Shown here: one piece after another, positions 23,655 to 35,848 of the stretch | How positions within the stretch are numbered: the first letter of the stretch is position 1 | How the letters are laid out: the number at the start of each line of letters is the position of its first letter | DNA from: Blastocystis hominis | Taxonomy: Eukaryota; Sar; Bigyra; Opalinata; Blastocystidae | DNA: 64,000 bases | Reading direction: 5' to 3' | Assembly: GCF_000151665.1 (NCBI RefSeq) | Contig: NW_013171865.1 | Span: 340,001-404,000, forward strand | Program-made: the position numbers and the translations under genes | Notes under the pieces: model-generated | Database searches by the model: none | What the model was told of the DNA's origin: nothing | What the model saw: only the letters and a program-made list of their open reading frames with translations

Positions 23655-26108
23655 ATGAGCAACTCGCATGATGATGAAACTGCTCTGTCCGATTCGGATT
23701 CTCAAGTAAGCCCATTTGTTTCCAAGGATTAACGTGTTTAGTATATTGAAGGATTTGAGGAGGAGGAAGACGGAATTCGGAATCCAGTAATACCGGCCTT
23801 TCTGAGCAAGACATATTCCATCATGCATAATGAAGATTTTAAGGATATTGTAACATGGGGTGAAAAGGGGGATTCAATTATTATTTTGAAGGTAGATTTG
23901 GACTCTATATTTTTTGGTTAACTGTTTAGGTTGATGACTTTTCCAAGAAGGTACTGCCCCTCTTTTTTAAGCATGGAAACTTTTCTTCTTTCGTACGACA
24001 ATTAAATATGTATGGTTTCCATAAGACGAGGCAGGGTACGGCTCGTGCTATGTGGATTTACTTGCAGATCCGAATTGGCGCGAATTTAGACATCCTCTGT
24101 TTAAAAAGGGCCACATCGAGTTACTTCCCTTGATCAAGAGAAAGAATAGCTCTGCCAAAGTGAAATCGGAGAAGCGTGAGCGTTGTAGGGGAGTCATCCC
24201 TGTTTCTAAGATCGTAGCTTCCAGCGCAGCAGACCACTCGCTCAGCGTGAGTGTGAAGAAGAGTCGAATCGATCGTGACATCTATCTTCGCGAGCTGACT
24301 CTTCTAAAGAAGCAGATATCGAACATGGAGTCGCGGTACAACAACGTTCTGAAGGAAAACCAATTTTTATGGAAGACTTTCATGAACAGCAAGAAGCAGC
24401 AAGACGAAATGAAGCGGCAGATGGAGCGAATCTGCAAGTTCATCAGCAAGCTGACCACGAGCAATCGCATCCTCGACAATTCCGACGATTTCAGTCAATA
24501 TGTTCGCTTTCTTCTTTCCTTCGATTCGTAGATGCTTCAAGACAAGCCGCCAGGCATGGACGCCTCGATGTCCCCCATGTTGATCGCTGGCGAGGACGGC
24601 ATTCTGACTCCTGAGCAATACAACGACACTCTAGAGTGCGTGTCCATTTCTTTTCTCATCGCTAGTTACCTTCAAATCAACTCAGTACCGCGCATGGACT
24701 CGCCTCGTCTTCGAATGCGATCCTCGCTGGACTATCCTCGTCCCGTCTTGAATCAGCGAATGCTCACCAACGGCTCCCACAGTTCCAATGGTTCCACTGG
24801 TCCCAACGGTCCCAACGGTCCCAATGGCCCCAATGGCTCCAACGCCTCCACTGGTCTCAGCGCTTCCAGCGCGATGCCCGGTCTTCCGGGTCCCAATGGG
24901 CTGAGCGGTCCCACGAACTCGCTGATGCATGTAGGCTCGCGGAGCCCGCGTAACCCGCAGCAAAACTCCATCGTGATTCCCTCCTTCTCTCCCTCCACGG
25001 GCGCGATCCCGGACACTTCCGGCTCCTGCGATGTGGACGATTTGAACGCGATCGACCTGACGGGCTCCTCCGTCTCGCTGGACCTCAACAACTCCATGGA
25101 CCCGCTCTTCTTCTCCTCCAAGAAGGCGCCCTCCTCGCCCATCCCCAAGCTGGATCTCGGCGAGCCGCTCATGCTGAGCACCAATTCCTCCGCGGCCAAC
25201 GACTATCTCGTGCTGGACACTTCCAAGCAGGCGCCGTTGCAAGTCTATCCCACGCAGCCCGCCGCCTCGGCCGCGCCGCTGCCCTCCACGCCGCAGAAGT
25301 CCAACCCCTCCGCGATGTTCGCTCCCGCCAGCGGCGCTGCGCTCGCCTCGCAGCCCCGAGCGCCCAATCCGCTGCAGATCCAGCCGCAGAATCCCAGCCA
25401 GTTGCAGTTGCAGCCGCAGGTCCAGGCGCAGTCCTCGCAGGCGTTTCTTCAGCCGCAAGCTCCGTCGCCGTTTCAGTTGCAGCCGCCAGCATCGCAGAGC
25501 GCGAGCCAGCTTCAGATCCAGCCCCAGCCCCAGCCTCAGGCGCAGACGCAGACGCAGGTTCAGGCGCAGACGCAGAGTCAGGCAGCACTGCAGACTTCAA
25601 CACAAGCAACGTCCCAGTTTCAGATCCAGCCTTCTTCGCAGTCTTTTCTGCAAACGCAGCTCCAGCCCCAATCGCAACTGCAATCCCAATTGCAATCCCA
25701 AATGCAATCCCAATTGCAATCCCAGCCCCAGACCCAGACCCAATCGCAGTCCCAGCTCCAGCCGATGCGTTCTCTCCAGGAGATGCCCTCGCTGGGCAGC
25801 ATGGCGGGGCTGCAGTCGGAGGTGCAGATGACGGACGGGCTGGGGTTTGAAGGCATGCAGTCGCCGAGCTGGATGCCGAATTTTGACGAAGAGCAGCCGG
25901 TCGAACTGCCGGCAGATTTGGATAAGAGCGAATTGATAAGGTAGGGATGGAGAGGAGCGTGCGACGTAGCTCGCTGCATAAAAACGTTCAAAAGGTGGAC
26001 GAGCGGAGCAACTCGCTTCGGAAGAGGTTGAGTCGGATGGAGACGGAACTGAGTTCTCCTTTCCTTGCGCAAAACATCGAGGATATGGAACAAAAGGGCA
26101 TGCTGTAG
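23655..26108 (+). CDS. HSF: Heat shock transcription factor (HSF)
   Basis: Sequence-specific activator of stress genes. Start ATG 23655 ([17 protein letters not shown]). After an intron comes the winged-helix DNA-binding domain: [66 protein letters not shown], then [15 protein letters not shown]. Introns of about 35-38 nt and 32 nt split it between ILK and VDD and after KTRQ. Next is a coiled coil of HR-A/B type (about 24260-24470), a Ser/Pro/Gly-Pro-Asn repeat, and a Gln-rich activation region (about 25360-25760). A final exon after a ~30-nt intron at 25942 carries a second coiled coil ([20 protein letters not shown]), ending TAG 26106. No exact poly(A) octamer was found just downstream. Confidence 0.93.
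25360..25760 (+). repeat. CAG/Gln-rich coding repeat in HSF
   Basis: Alternating Gln-Pro, Gln-Leu, Gln-Thr and Gln-Ser codons, including near-perfect repeats of caatcccaattg-type units at 25676-25720. Typical of a transactivation region. Confidence 0.8.
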
Positions 26109-26173
26109 AGGGTTAAAACTCTATTTTGTGAAATTATAAAGTGTTTGAGACATACGGAGTTCTGGAATGGCGG

Positions 26174-26189
26174 AAATCCCGCCGATTTT
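26174..26189. promoter_or_regulatory. 16-mer shared with the WD40 gene promoter (copy 1)
   Basis: AAATCCCGCCGATTTT lies 62 nt before the ATG of RRP5. The identical 16-mer at 44627-44642 lies 65 nt before the ATG of the WD40 gene. Here it is also the right arm of the inverted repeat GGCGG-aaatc-CCGCC. It resembles an E2F-type TCCCGCC core; function is inferred. Confidence 0.45.
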
Positions 26190-26251
26190 CCAATTCGGGA
26201 CTTGCTCAAATCCAACAAGGCACTCTTCCTTATTTAACATACGATTGCTCG

Positions 26252-29200
26252 ATGGCAAAAAAGGAAATCAGTGATAATTCTGTATGCTCGTTTTACTGGC
26301 GAATTATGGACTTAGGCAGAAAAGACTCAAAAGGGAGAAAAGCGTGATCAACCGACTGAGTCTGTATGTGTTGACCCTGTTGAGCATAATTTGTAGACAC
26401 GTTTCCCTCGTGGTGGAAAGGAGGAGTTCCTCAACGATCGAAAAAGGAAAAAGGTTGCGAACAGCAATGTACTATGCGGTGAAAAGTGCGTAAGATGCAG
26501 GAACTACTCTTCCGTCACAATAGTCCCAAAGAAAAGGCTAAGCCTGCTCCGAAAAATGAGAAACAGAAGAAGAAGGTCGATCCCAAGAAAATTAGTAGAC
26601 GTATTGGCGTGAGGTGAGGTGTAGAAGAGAATGACGTTATGAATGACCAGAACAAGGCCAAGAAGTCCGTGTCTCCTCTCACCTTCAGTCGCCTGAAGGT
26701 CGGAATGATGATGATGGGCTATATTCGTGGTGTGGATCGCGATCGTCTTTTAGTCGGTCTTCCGTTCGGTTTGGTGGGGTAGATTCTTTCTCTCTCCTTT
26801 CGATTCCCTCTAGAATCGTGAACAAGGCCGAGACAAGCGACACGTACCACGCGTTTGCAGAGAACGCGGTGACCGACGACGAGGAAATAGGTTCCACGTT
26901 CGACGAAATCGATCTCCGCTTGGTCTACTCCATCCACCAGCGCGTGATCGTCGTGATCACCGAGCTCTCCACGGTCGCAGCCGGGACTCTCTGTAAGAAA
27001 TAGAAGAACAACGTGCGCTTGGTGAACCTGTCGATGCGTCCCTCGCTTCTCTACCCCGATATCGTGTCCTCGAACCCCACCAAAACCATGTTTGCGAACT
27101 CGCTGATCCAGGGAGAAGTCGTGGGGAAGGAGGATTACGGCTACACCATCAATCTCGGATTTGCCGAGACGAAAGGTTTCTATCAGTGCGATCCCTCCGA
27201 GGTGCAACGTGCGTGCCAACGCGAAGCGATGAGTCGTAGTGCCCACCGGCGCGCAGCGATTGTTCCAGATCACCAAGATCGAGAGCCGCGTGGTGTATTT
27301 GCAGGACTGCAAGAGCAAGGGATCGGCGAAGTGCATCGAGAGTAGGCGTCGCTCGCAGAGAAACTCACACGCAGTGACCGACAACACGCCGATCTCCCAC
27401 TTGAAGGCGGGCTATCTCGTCAAGGCCATCGTGTTCGAGGTGAGTTGCGTTTGGACGTGTCCATCGTAGACCTTCGCTAAGGGGCTTCTCGTCCACGTGC
27501 ATCAGTTCGAAGCTCATGTCTGGTATCTCTCGCTCAAGCAACGCGTCGACGATTTGGCCGGCATGACCGCGGGAAAGACGATTAAGGCGCGCATCATCGC
27601 GATCGATTACGCAACGCGCCAGATCTACTTGAGTAACGTGGAAACCGTGATGAATCCCAACTACGTGCCGCAGTTCGAAGCGATCGGAACCGTCCATTCG
27701 GACGGCGAGGTGCTGTCGATCGACGAGAACCGCGGGATGCTGCTGAGTCCCAACGTCTACGTGCGGGAGAAGCAGCTGAGCGACCAGGAGGGCGCGAACG
27801 TGCAGAAGCTCTTCAAGACGGGGCAGGAAAACGTCTGCTATCGCATCATCGACCACGACCTGATCGACAATTTTGTCTTCGTACGCGCTGAGCGGGCGCT
27901 TCATGGATAGGCGGCGACGGCCCAGTCGATCGTGGAGTCTTCGATCTTGACGTACCACGACGTAAAGCCCGGCCTGATCACGCAGGCGGTGGTGACGCAG
28001 GTGCGTCAGAACTTCGTTCGTGTGACGCTGGGAGTGCAGGTAGAGGAGAGGATTGTTATGCATTGTTGTAGCTGCACGGCATAATCTATCAAGATCATAT
28101 GAGCGAGCTGCCGAAGGTGATGCAGCCGAGCAAGCTGTTCGAAGTGGACCAGACCATCAAGGTGCGCGTTCTGCACGTGGACGAAGAGAAACGGCTGATC
28201 TACTGCACGTGCAAGCGAAGCTTGCTGAAGGAGGACATCAACGTTCTGAGCGATCTGGCCTCGGTTTCCACCGATTTGATGTACCCGGGAACGTGCTTCG
28301 CGGTGAATCAATACGGCGTGCAGGTGAAATTCTTCAATAACATCTTCGGGTTCATCAGCAGCAGCGAGATGCAGCGTCGGCACATCGACTCGGAAGGCTT
28401 TGTGAAGGGTCGCGTGGTGCGCTGCCGCGTGCTTCGCGTGGACAAGGCGCGGAACCGCCTCGATGTGATTCCGTGGAGCGCGGGACAAGTGGAAGAATCG
28501 GAGGATGTGGTGGGTCTGGTGACGAGCGGAGTGGTGGTGAAGGAGAAGTACCACGTGACGATAAATCACGAGACGGTGATGGGCGTGGTGATCCACACCG
28601 AGAACGATTTGTACGGGTTTTTGCCGGTAGGATGCGACGCGAATGGATTGATTGAAGGCCAGCCAGATGGGCGATCACGCTTCGCTTCTGGATTCGCTGT
28701 ACTCGCTGTACAAGCACGGCGTGCGTGTGAATAAAGTGGGCTTGCTGCGTCCCCTCCACCGGCAATTCTACAGTTTTCTTTTGTTTTTTGAGAGAGATAA
28801 CGCATAGACAAGCTTCCGTTGTGGCTGCTCACCACGCAGCCCTCGCTGATCCACGCTTTGGAGACGAAGAATGTGCCGCGCTCGGTGGAGCAGGTGCAGG
28901 TCAATCAAACCTATTTCGGCTATGTGGCGTCGATCATGCAGTTCGGCGTCTTTGTGTCGTTTTTGGATACGCTGCAAGCGCTGGTGCCGCTGCGTTATTT
29001 GAGCTCGCGGTTTGTGAAGGACGCGAAGGATGTGGTGCGAGTGGGCCAAGCGGTGCGCGTGACGTGCACGGAGATAAAGGAGAAGAAGGTGGAGGCGAGC
29101 TTGCTAAACGCGAACGATGCGGAGACGGAGAAACTGTATATGCTGTCGCTGGAAGAGGAGCAGTTGCGACTGCTGGATCTTGGGAAAACGCTGGAATTGA

Positions 29201-32200
29201 ATGTAAGCGATGAAGAGGAAGAGAAAGAAGAGGAAGAGGAAGGAGAGGAGAATGAAGAAGAAGAAGAAGAAGAAGAGACTGGAGAGGAAGAAGAAGAGGC
29301 AAATAACACTTTGGAGAAGGAAGACGAAGAGGATGAAGAGAAAGACAGTGATGCTATGGAAGAAGAAGAAGAAGAAGAAGAAGAAGAAGATCAGCCGTTC
29401 GATTGGAAGGCCTGTCCTCTGGGAACGGTCTATGCGGGTCACATCAAGACGGTTCGTGATTACGGTGTGATCGTCGAGATGGAGAACGGATTCATCGGCT
29501 TCGCGCCCTCTCCGCTCCACACCGAGAACGTCTCTCTCACCGAAGGCACCGCCGTCACGGCGCGCATCCTCGATGTGAACGCCTCGCTGCAGCTCTACGA
29601 CGTCACGCTCTCCCAGCGCTTCCTCCCCGACTCCGCTTCTTCCGCTTCTTCCGCTCCCCTCGCTCCAGGCGAGTCCGTGCAAGGCACCATCGTCGTGCAG
29701 AAGCCCGACTACGTTGTTCTCGCGCTGAACACGCCCGCCAAATCGCTCGTCCTCGGCTCCATGACCTCTTTCAACAACGCCAAGCAGCCGTTCAGCGGTC
29801 TGAGTCTCGGCGACGAAGTCGACTGCACGCTGCTCTGCGCGCCGGGCGTCGGCGCCGCCGTCTGCGACCTCCGCAACGCGTTCAAAGACACGCTCAGCGC
29901 GGCGGACAGCGAGGCGATCCGCTCGTTCTTCGCGGACGTGAGCGTGGCCGATCTCTCCAGCAAGGCCGCGACGAAAAGCGCGGCGAAGGGCTCGTCGAAA
30001 GCGCGGCTGCTGAGCGATAAGGCGATGGAGCTGCCGCGCGAGCTGGTCGGGAAGAAGGTGGCGGTGAAGGTCGTGGAGATCACGCCGTCGGCGGTGTTCG
30101 TGGCGCTGCCGCAAGGCGTGGCGGAAGGGAACGGCGATCTGGGCGCGATCTGGGCGACGGACGTGGATGGGAAGAAGGAAGGGAAGTGGCCGAAGAACAT
30201 CGTGAAGGACGCGACGCTGGAGGCCAAGTGAGCGAGGCGGAATGGACTGACGCGTAGAATCATCCAGCGCGTTCCGAACTTTGACGGCGCTCCCAACCGA
30301 GCGGGCAGCCCTTCCTCCATGCTTCTTCTCTCGCTCCGCAAGGCCGATCTCGATCTCCCTGAGGTTCCGCTCCGCGTTTGCGCTCACGCCTAGGGCAAGA
30401 TCGTGGAGCGCGCCACCGTGGACTCCGTCGAACCGCTCCGCAAGCTGCGCGGAATCGTCCACCAAGCGACCGCGTCGCACGTCCTCGTCTACCTCGACAC
30501 CGGACTGATCGGCTCGGTGTGTCCCGCCGACGTCGACGACCTCGCCACGACCGACGAGCTGCCCTCCAAGTTCGCCGAAGGCGAGATCGTCGAGGGCACG
30601 GTGCTCGGGAAGACGCCCAGCGCGCGCCTCGTGCAGTTCTCGCTCTCGGAAACCCTGCCCGGAGACGCGAAGGTGCGCTGCGTGGTGACGCAGGAGGGCG
30701 AGGACCACGTGTTCGTGCAGTGCAGCGGGAACCGCGAGGGCATTCTGTACTCGACGGACGCGGCGAATCCGGAGGAGTGGAAGTCGTTCATGCTGCGGCC
30801 CTTCAAGAAGGGCACGGTCTTCGAGGGCACCGTGGTGAAGGAGATCCCGCCGCTGCCCGAGAGCTCGGCGAAGCTGGTGGTGACGCGGCGGTCCGACGTG
30901 GAGCACGTGCGGACGTTCGAGCTGAAGGAAGACACGCTGGTGCACGGGTTTGTCTCGCGCGTGGAGGAGAAGAAGGTGCTGGTGCGTCTGAACAACGACT
31001 GCGTGCGATCGATCCCGAAGCGATTCGCGTTCGACGACCCCTCGGCGCCGAACCATCTGCAGCCAGGCACGCTGGTGGTGAGCCGCGTGCTCAAGACGCG
31101 CAACGGGCAGATCGTGCTTTCCTTGCGCGTAGCTTCGATTCGAATGGCTGACTTCTAGCGAAGCGATCTGCAGGGCGAGAAACACTACACCTGGAAGACG
31201 ATCCAGCCCAACGTGATCGTGTCAGGCGTGGTGGACCGCGTGCTGCGACACGGCCTGCTCGTGGCCATCGACAACTCTCCGCTGAAGGCCTTCGTGGACC
31301 AGAAGGAATGCGCCGACTCTCCCATCGCCGACCTTTCTTCCGTCTACGCGGAGAACGACCGTGTCAAGCTCGTCGTGCTCCGCGTCGACGCCAAGAAGCG
31401 CCGCATCGACGCCTCCATGCGCGCCTCCCTTCTCCCCGCCGACACGCCCTTCGCCCTCGCCTCCGCGCTGTCTTCCTTCGCTCCCAACGCCTCCAACGAC
31501 GCCGACACGCCGCTCGCCGACGACGACGACGAGGATGATGCTGACGCGTTCGCCGCCGTCCCGGACTTCGACGAGTCCTCGCTGCAGCCAAAGGACACAA
31601 TGGACGCAACCGACGCAACCGACGCAATGGATGCAGAGCCAGCAGAGCCAGCAGGACTCATGGGATCTCTGGACGGGATGGAGGTCGAGGACGCGTTCGC
31701 TTCCTCCGCGCTGTCCGCCTCCACCGGCTTCGGCTGGGACGATTTCGCGGTGTCCCCCGCGGCGCCGTCGCTCTCTGCGTCCTCCGCGCCGTCCGCCTCG
31801 AAGCGTCCGCAGCTCCGCGAGGCGGAGATCGCGGCCAAGGAGCGCAGCCTGGCCTCGCAGTCGGCGCAGCCGGCATCAGAGGCGGACTTCGAGCGGCTTC
31901 TGGTGGGCCAGCCGACGTCCTCGGAGCTGTGGATCCGCTACGCGTCGTGGTTCCTCTCGCTGGGCGACGCGGCGAAGGCCCGCGCGGTGCTGCGCCGCGC
32001 GCTGCAGTCGGTGCCCGGCCACCTCGAGGACGAGCGAGCGAACCTCTGGCTGGCGCTGCTGAACCTGGAGAGCGAGTTCGGGGACGAGGCGGCGCTGCGC
32101 GACGTGTACAAAGAAGCGAGACAGGCGATGGAGCCGCGGCGCGCTGGGCTGCACCTCGCCGCGCTGCTCGAAGCCAAGCAGAAGTGGGCCGAGGTCTACT

Positions 32201-32676
32201 CCGTGTGGAAGCAGCTCGCCAAGGAGAACCGCGGGGATGTGAAGGTCTGGCTGGGGTGGTGCGAGTGCTTCCTGAAGCAGGGATTACCGCGGGAGAGCGG
32301 AGAGACGCTGCGGAGGGCGCAGGAAGCGGTAGGAAGGAGCGAGAAGGCGAGGCTGCTGAGCGGGTACGCGATCCTGCTGTATCGGTACAAGCAGAGGGAT
32401 CAGGGCCGAACGATTTTCGAGGATTTGGTGAGCAGTTTGAAAAATCGGCTCGATTTGTGGAATTTGTATGTGGACCAGGAGACGAAGGCGGGGAACGTGG
32501 AGTACGTGCGAGGACTGTTCGGAAGGATGGTGGAGCTGAAGATGTCGGTGAATAGTGCGAAGAGAGTGTTTAAGAAGTGGATTGCGTTCGAAGATGCTCA
32601 TGGCGATGAGGAGCATGCTGCGAAGGTGGAGGAGATTGTGCAGCAGTATATTGATCGTTTAACGACGAAGGAGTAG
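26252..32676 (+). CDS. RRP5: rRNA biogenesis protein RRP5/PDCD11
   Basis: Nucleolar scaffold for cleavages at both ends of ITS1: many S1 RNA-binding domains followed by HAT/TPR repeats. Start ATG 26252 (MAKKEISDNS); introns of 34 and 33 nt lead to AEKTQKGEKRDQPTES and TRFPRGGKEEFLND, the FPRGG box typical of RRP5. Further introns of 38, 30, about 36 and 30 nt follow in the first S1 domain (YIRGVDRDRLLVGLPFGLVG, then NVRLVNLSMRPSLLYP). Tandem S1 domains are visible around 27090, 27390, 27670, 28110, 28900, 29420, 30420 and 31190, for example EVVGKEDYGYTINLGF and GHIKTVRDYGVIVEME. An acidic Glu-rich insert spans 29200-29395. The C-terminal HAT repeats (SELWIRYASWFLSLGD, LFGRMVELKMSVNSAK) end at TAG 32674. 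This is the longest gene in the window. Confidence 0.93.
29200..29395 (+). repeat. GAA/GAG-rich acidic coding repeat in RRP5
   Basis: Glu-rich run with several uninterrupted gaa stretches (for example 29361-29390) between two S1 domains of RRP5. Confidence 0.85.
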
Positions 32677-32699
32677 AGAAGAGAGTATGTTTATGGGAG

Positions 32700-32707
32700 T
32701 GTTTGTT
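32700..32707 (+). terminator. TGTTTGTT poly(A) element of RRP5
   Basis: Exact octamer 24 nt after the TAG of RRP5 and 26 nt before the ATG of the next gene, so the spacer between the two genes is only 57 bp. Confidence 0.75.
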
Positions 32708-32733
32708 GCATTCATTTTGATTTGGCGTGGATC

Positions 32734-33709
32734 ATGGAGAGCTCGTTGTACGAGGAATATTCGAAACTGCTTCTAGAGCAGGGAGTCAAGTTCCAAGCGT
32801 TCGATTTGGAGTCGATTACCGAGAAGGACGTGCTTCTCATTATTGATTGTCAGAACGACTTCTTCCCGGAGGGAACGGTGGAGGACGGAGGTCGCTTCGG
32901 CGTGGATGTACTCTCCTCTCCATGTTTGCCTAAACTGTAGGATGGAGAGAAGATCGTTCCCTCTGTGAATCAGCTGATCGATGTGTTTGCGAAGAAGGGC
33001 GGTGTGATTGCTGCCACGAAAGATTTCCATTCCATTCACCATTGCTCCTTTACACCGAACGGAGGCGCGTTCCCTCCGCACTGCATTCAAGGAGCCAAAG
33101 GATCCGAGGTCCGTTCGGAAAAGGAACTTCATTTCTAGTTCCACAAGGAAATCGGTGCGAAACTGGCGGAGGCAAAGGCGCAGGGTGCCACCGTCCTCGT
33201 GGGATACAAGGGCATTGAAGATGCGCATGATTGCTTCAGTGCGTATCCCTATACCTCTGCGACCGGCAAGGAGCGATTTGGAGCCGATTTCGAGACGAAC
33301 GAGTGGTACAATTGTTTCGTTCTCGAGTCTTCTCGCGAGAACGAGACGATGGACTGCCACCCCGACGTGATGGCGATCTACAAGAAGAGATCGCTGATGG
33401 TAGGAAATGATGATGGTGTCGGTAAAGCGAAGAATGTGATCGGAGAACGCTTGTCTGAGCAGAGTCGTTTCATTGTGTGCGGCTTGGCATTCGATTACTG
33501 CGTGATCGACAGCGCGATCAATGTTCGGTAGGAGCGCCTGGAACGAGTGAAATGCAGCGAAAACACGCATCTTCCGGTGTTCATCGCCCATCCAGCGACG
33601 CGTGCGTCGCACATTCCGGGTGTGGGCGCATTCGGCAGCGGCTTTTTGAACAACCCGAAGGAACTGAGCGAGAAGCTCCAGAACTACGCGATAGCGATGA
33701 TTGATTTGT
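32734..33709 (+). CDS. PNC1: Nicotinamidase (PNC1-like) with inserted segment
   Basis: Hydrolyses nicotinamide to nicotinate in NAD+ salvage. Start ATG 32734 (MESSLYEEYSKLLLEQG). Motifs: LLIIDCQNDFFPEGT (catalytic Asp), KDFHSIHHCSF (metal-binding Asp and two His), FPPHCIQGAKGS (HCxxG), and CGLAFDYCVIDSA with the catalytic Cys. It closes with HPATRASHIPGVGAF. Introns lie near 32905-32940, 33105-33139 and 33526-33536. The segment between HCIQG and the Cys (about 100 residues, with DFETNEWYNCFVLESS) is longer than in small bacterial enzymes, as in yeast Pnc1. There is no stop before the octamer at 33714; T33709 in codon position 1 lies 5 nt upstream and would become UAA after polyadenylation, giving C-terminus ..IAMIDL. 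Confidence 0.87.
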
Positions 33710-33713
33710 TTTC

Positions 33714-33721
33714 TGTTTGTT
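33714..33721 (+). terminator. TGTTTGTT poly(A) element of nicotinamidase
   Basis: Exact octamer within the open frame; the next encoded in-frame stop is about 40 nt further on (33760). Confidence 0.75.
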
Positions 33722-33859
33722 GGAAAAAACGTGGAAACCGATCGTTCTTTGATTTGTTTTAAGTGGCGGCTTCCATCTTTGATTCGAGTGAAGCTGGGAA
33801 TTCGGCCTTTATCTCGATAGGTACAAGTAACAAGGTTTAAACACGTACTTTCTCAATTC

Positions 33860-34964
33860 ATGAAGGATTCGGTGAGTACGAAAGGGAACGAAGAGTGATA
33901 TATAGGGGACTCATGGAAAGAGAAATCAGAGGCGGTCAAAGAGCGGAGAGAGCAGTATATAACTCAACGCATTCCTGTACATAAACGATATACTCCCAAA
34001 ACATTTTTACAATCCCTACTTGCAGGGGGAGTTTCTGGTTGTATTGCAAAGACATGTATCGCTCCTCTAGAGCGAACCAAGATTTTGTTTCAAGTATTTC
34101 GTATTTCTGTGTTTCTGACTCCGTAGGTCTCGAATAAGCCATTTTCCCTGCGACTCGCAGGAAGGAAAATCGTTCAAGTTTACCACGAAGAAGGCTTCAC
34201 CCGCCTTTGGAAAGGCAACACGGCGACAATCCTGCGCGTTCTTCCTTATTCTGCGACTCAGTTCGCTTCCTTCCGCGGTTACTCTCATCTTGTCATGATC
34301 GACGAGTACACGCCACTTACTCCGCTTCAGCGTTTTCTGTCCGGTGCAGCAGCGGGTGCAACGGCCACAGTTCTGACATATCCTTTCGATTTTTTGCGAA
34401 CCCGCATGGCGATTCGTGAAGGCGAATCCACATATAAAAACATTCTAGTCGCCATAAAAAGCATCGTCCGCAGCGAAGTAGCGAGTTTCGCGAGGCTCTC
34501 ACCTAGGGCGTGATTACATTTTACTCAGGTCTGTACGCGGCGCTAATCGGCGTTTTACCGTATTCTGGAATCTCCTGGATGGTCATGGACACCACGCGTC
34601 AATTCTTTCAGGACTACGTGAATGATGGTCGGAGCGCATCGCCATTGCAGCGCATGGTCTGCGGAGCGACGGCGGCGATCATCGCGCAGACGTGTACCTA
34701 TCCGCTGGACATCGTGCGACGCCGAATGCAGAGCGAGGGGCTGGGGAATCATGGAAACCGGAGATATCGCAGCATTCTGGGGGTAGAAACGTGGAAACCG
34801 TGGAAACGTAGACGTTCCGAGTGATCGCGAAGGAAGAGGGAGTGCGGAGACTGTGGAAGGGAGTAACGATGAACTGGATCAAAGGACCGATCTCGATGGG
34901 GATTAGCTATGCGTGCTATGGAGCGATCGAGCATTGGTTTGGAGTGAGCAAGCTGCAGAATTGA
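33860..34964 (+). CDS. Mitochondrial carrier (SLC25 family, CoA/adenine-nucleotide type)
   Basis: Six-helix inner-membrane transporter. Start ATG 33860 (MKDSV), then a 30-nt intron to [17 protein letters not shown]. Three SLC25 signatures are visible: [16 protein letters not shown] and YPLDIVRRR, each after a helix with small residues ([40 protein letters not shown]). Introns lie near 34093-34126, 34478-34510 and 34780-34813. C-terminus KLQN, TGA 34962. The pattern [10 protein letters not shown] together with [15 protein letters not shown] resembles SLC25A16/A42 (CoA or related nucleotides); the substrate cannot be fixed from sequence. It would act in the mitochondrion-related organelle. Confidence 0.9.
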
Positions 34965-34988
34965 TTAGATGAGGATAAGGGTTGGGGT

Positions 34989-34996
34989 TGTTTGTT
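34989..34996 (+). terminator. TGTTTGTT poly(A) element of the carrier gene
   Basis: Exact octamer 24 nt after the TGA of the SLC25 gene. Confidence 0.75.
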
Positions 34997-35848
34997 TGAA
35001 AGATGTGATTGATGGTGATGTTGATACGAAATGTATCATTATAGTTCGATCATCCTTATTTCATGTTTAATATAATTCCTATAGCCATGGGTAGATGTCA
35101 ACATTCTTGTTGCTTTTATTTTTACTCAATGTACTTGTCAGATAATCTATGTATCTTTATATTATTTATGCTTGGGTAATAATATGTTCAAAGATAGCTG
35201 TTTCAAGTGTGGTTTCTGAAGCTGAGAATGGCAATAATCATGATAGTTTAGAGTTGTAGCTGGAGGATTTTGGTTGTTTGTTTCCTTACTATGACAAGCT
35301 ACTTTAATTTTTCTATTCATCAGATGCCCATAAATAGGGTGAAAAAATGTCACTACATTTCTATGAATGGAGAATACTTTTTAGAAATCACCATAAAGTC
35401 TCTCTGCAGGTTTTGTTATTCTTTCAATAAATAGTGGATTACGTGTCTGATGATCAATATATACATACACGAATAATAATATAATCATACTAACCACAAT
35501 AGTATTATCACTCAAATCAATGCTGAAAATAGTGCTTTCCATAAAATCTATTTATAGCCAAATGAATCAGTAATCCAAGTATCACGCTAATTACTGTATA
35601 ACGACTGTTAACGATACATCAACATGAATTACAATGTTAGTCGTATTCGGACTTTTGTATAGTAAGGAAATCTATCCAAAATGGTAAAATGGAAGATATC
35701 ATTCTTCGATAATATCACACCTGTTCATAATACCTAAAACCAATGTTTTTTTATTTACTAAATACTATAAACATACTTTCTACAACATACATTATAGCAA
35801 CAAGATCGGCTTCCAAATAAACTGCTTTCCCATTTTTTTCTTAATTCG
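34997..35848. other. AT-rich spacer upstream of MORN/LRR gene B
   Basis: About 850 bp with no coding capacity worth reporting and no RNA gene seen. Composition drops sharply to AT-rich right after the carrier gene. Confidence 0.6.

Noticed and set aside
29104-31185. 693-codon open frame on the minus strand
   Set aside because: Antisense shadow of RRP5. It is His/Arg/Leu-rich with poly-Phe from the Glu repeat, while the plus strand encodes recognisable S1 domains.
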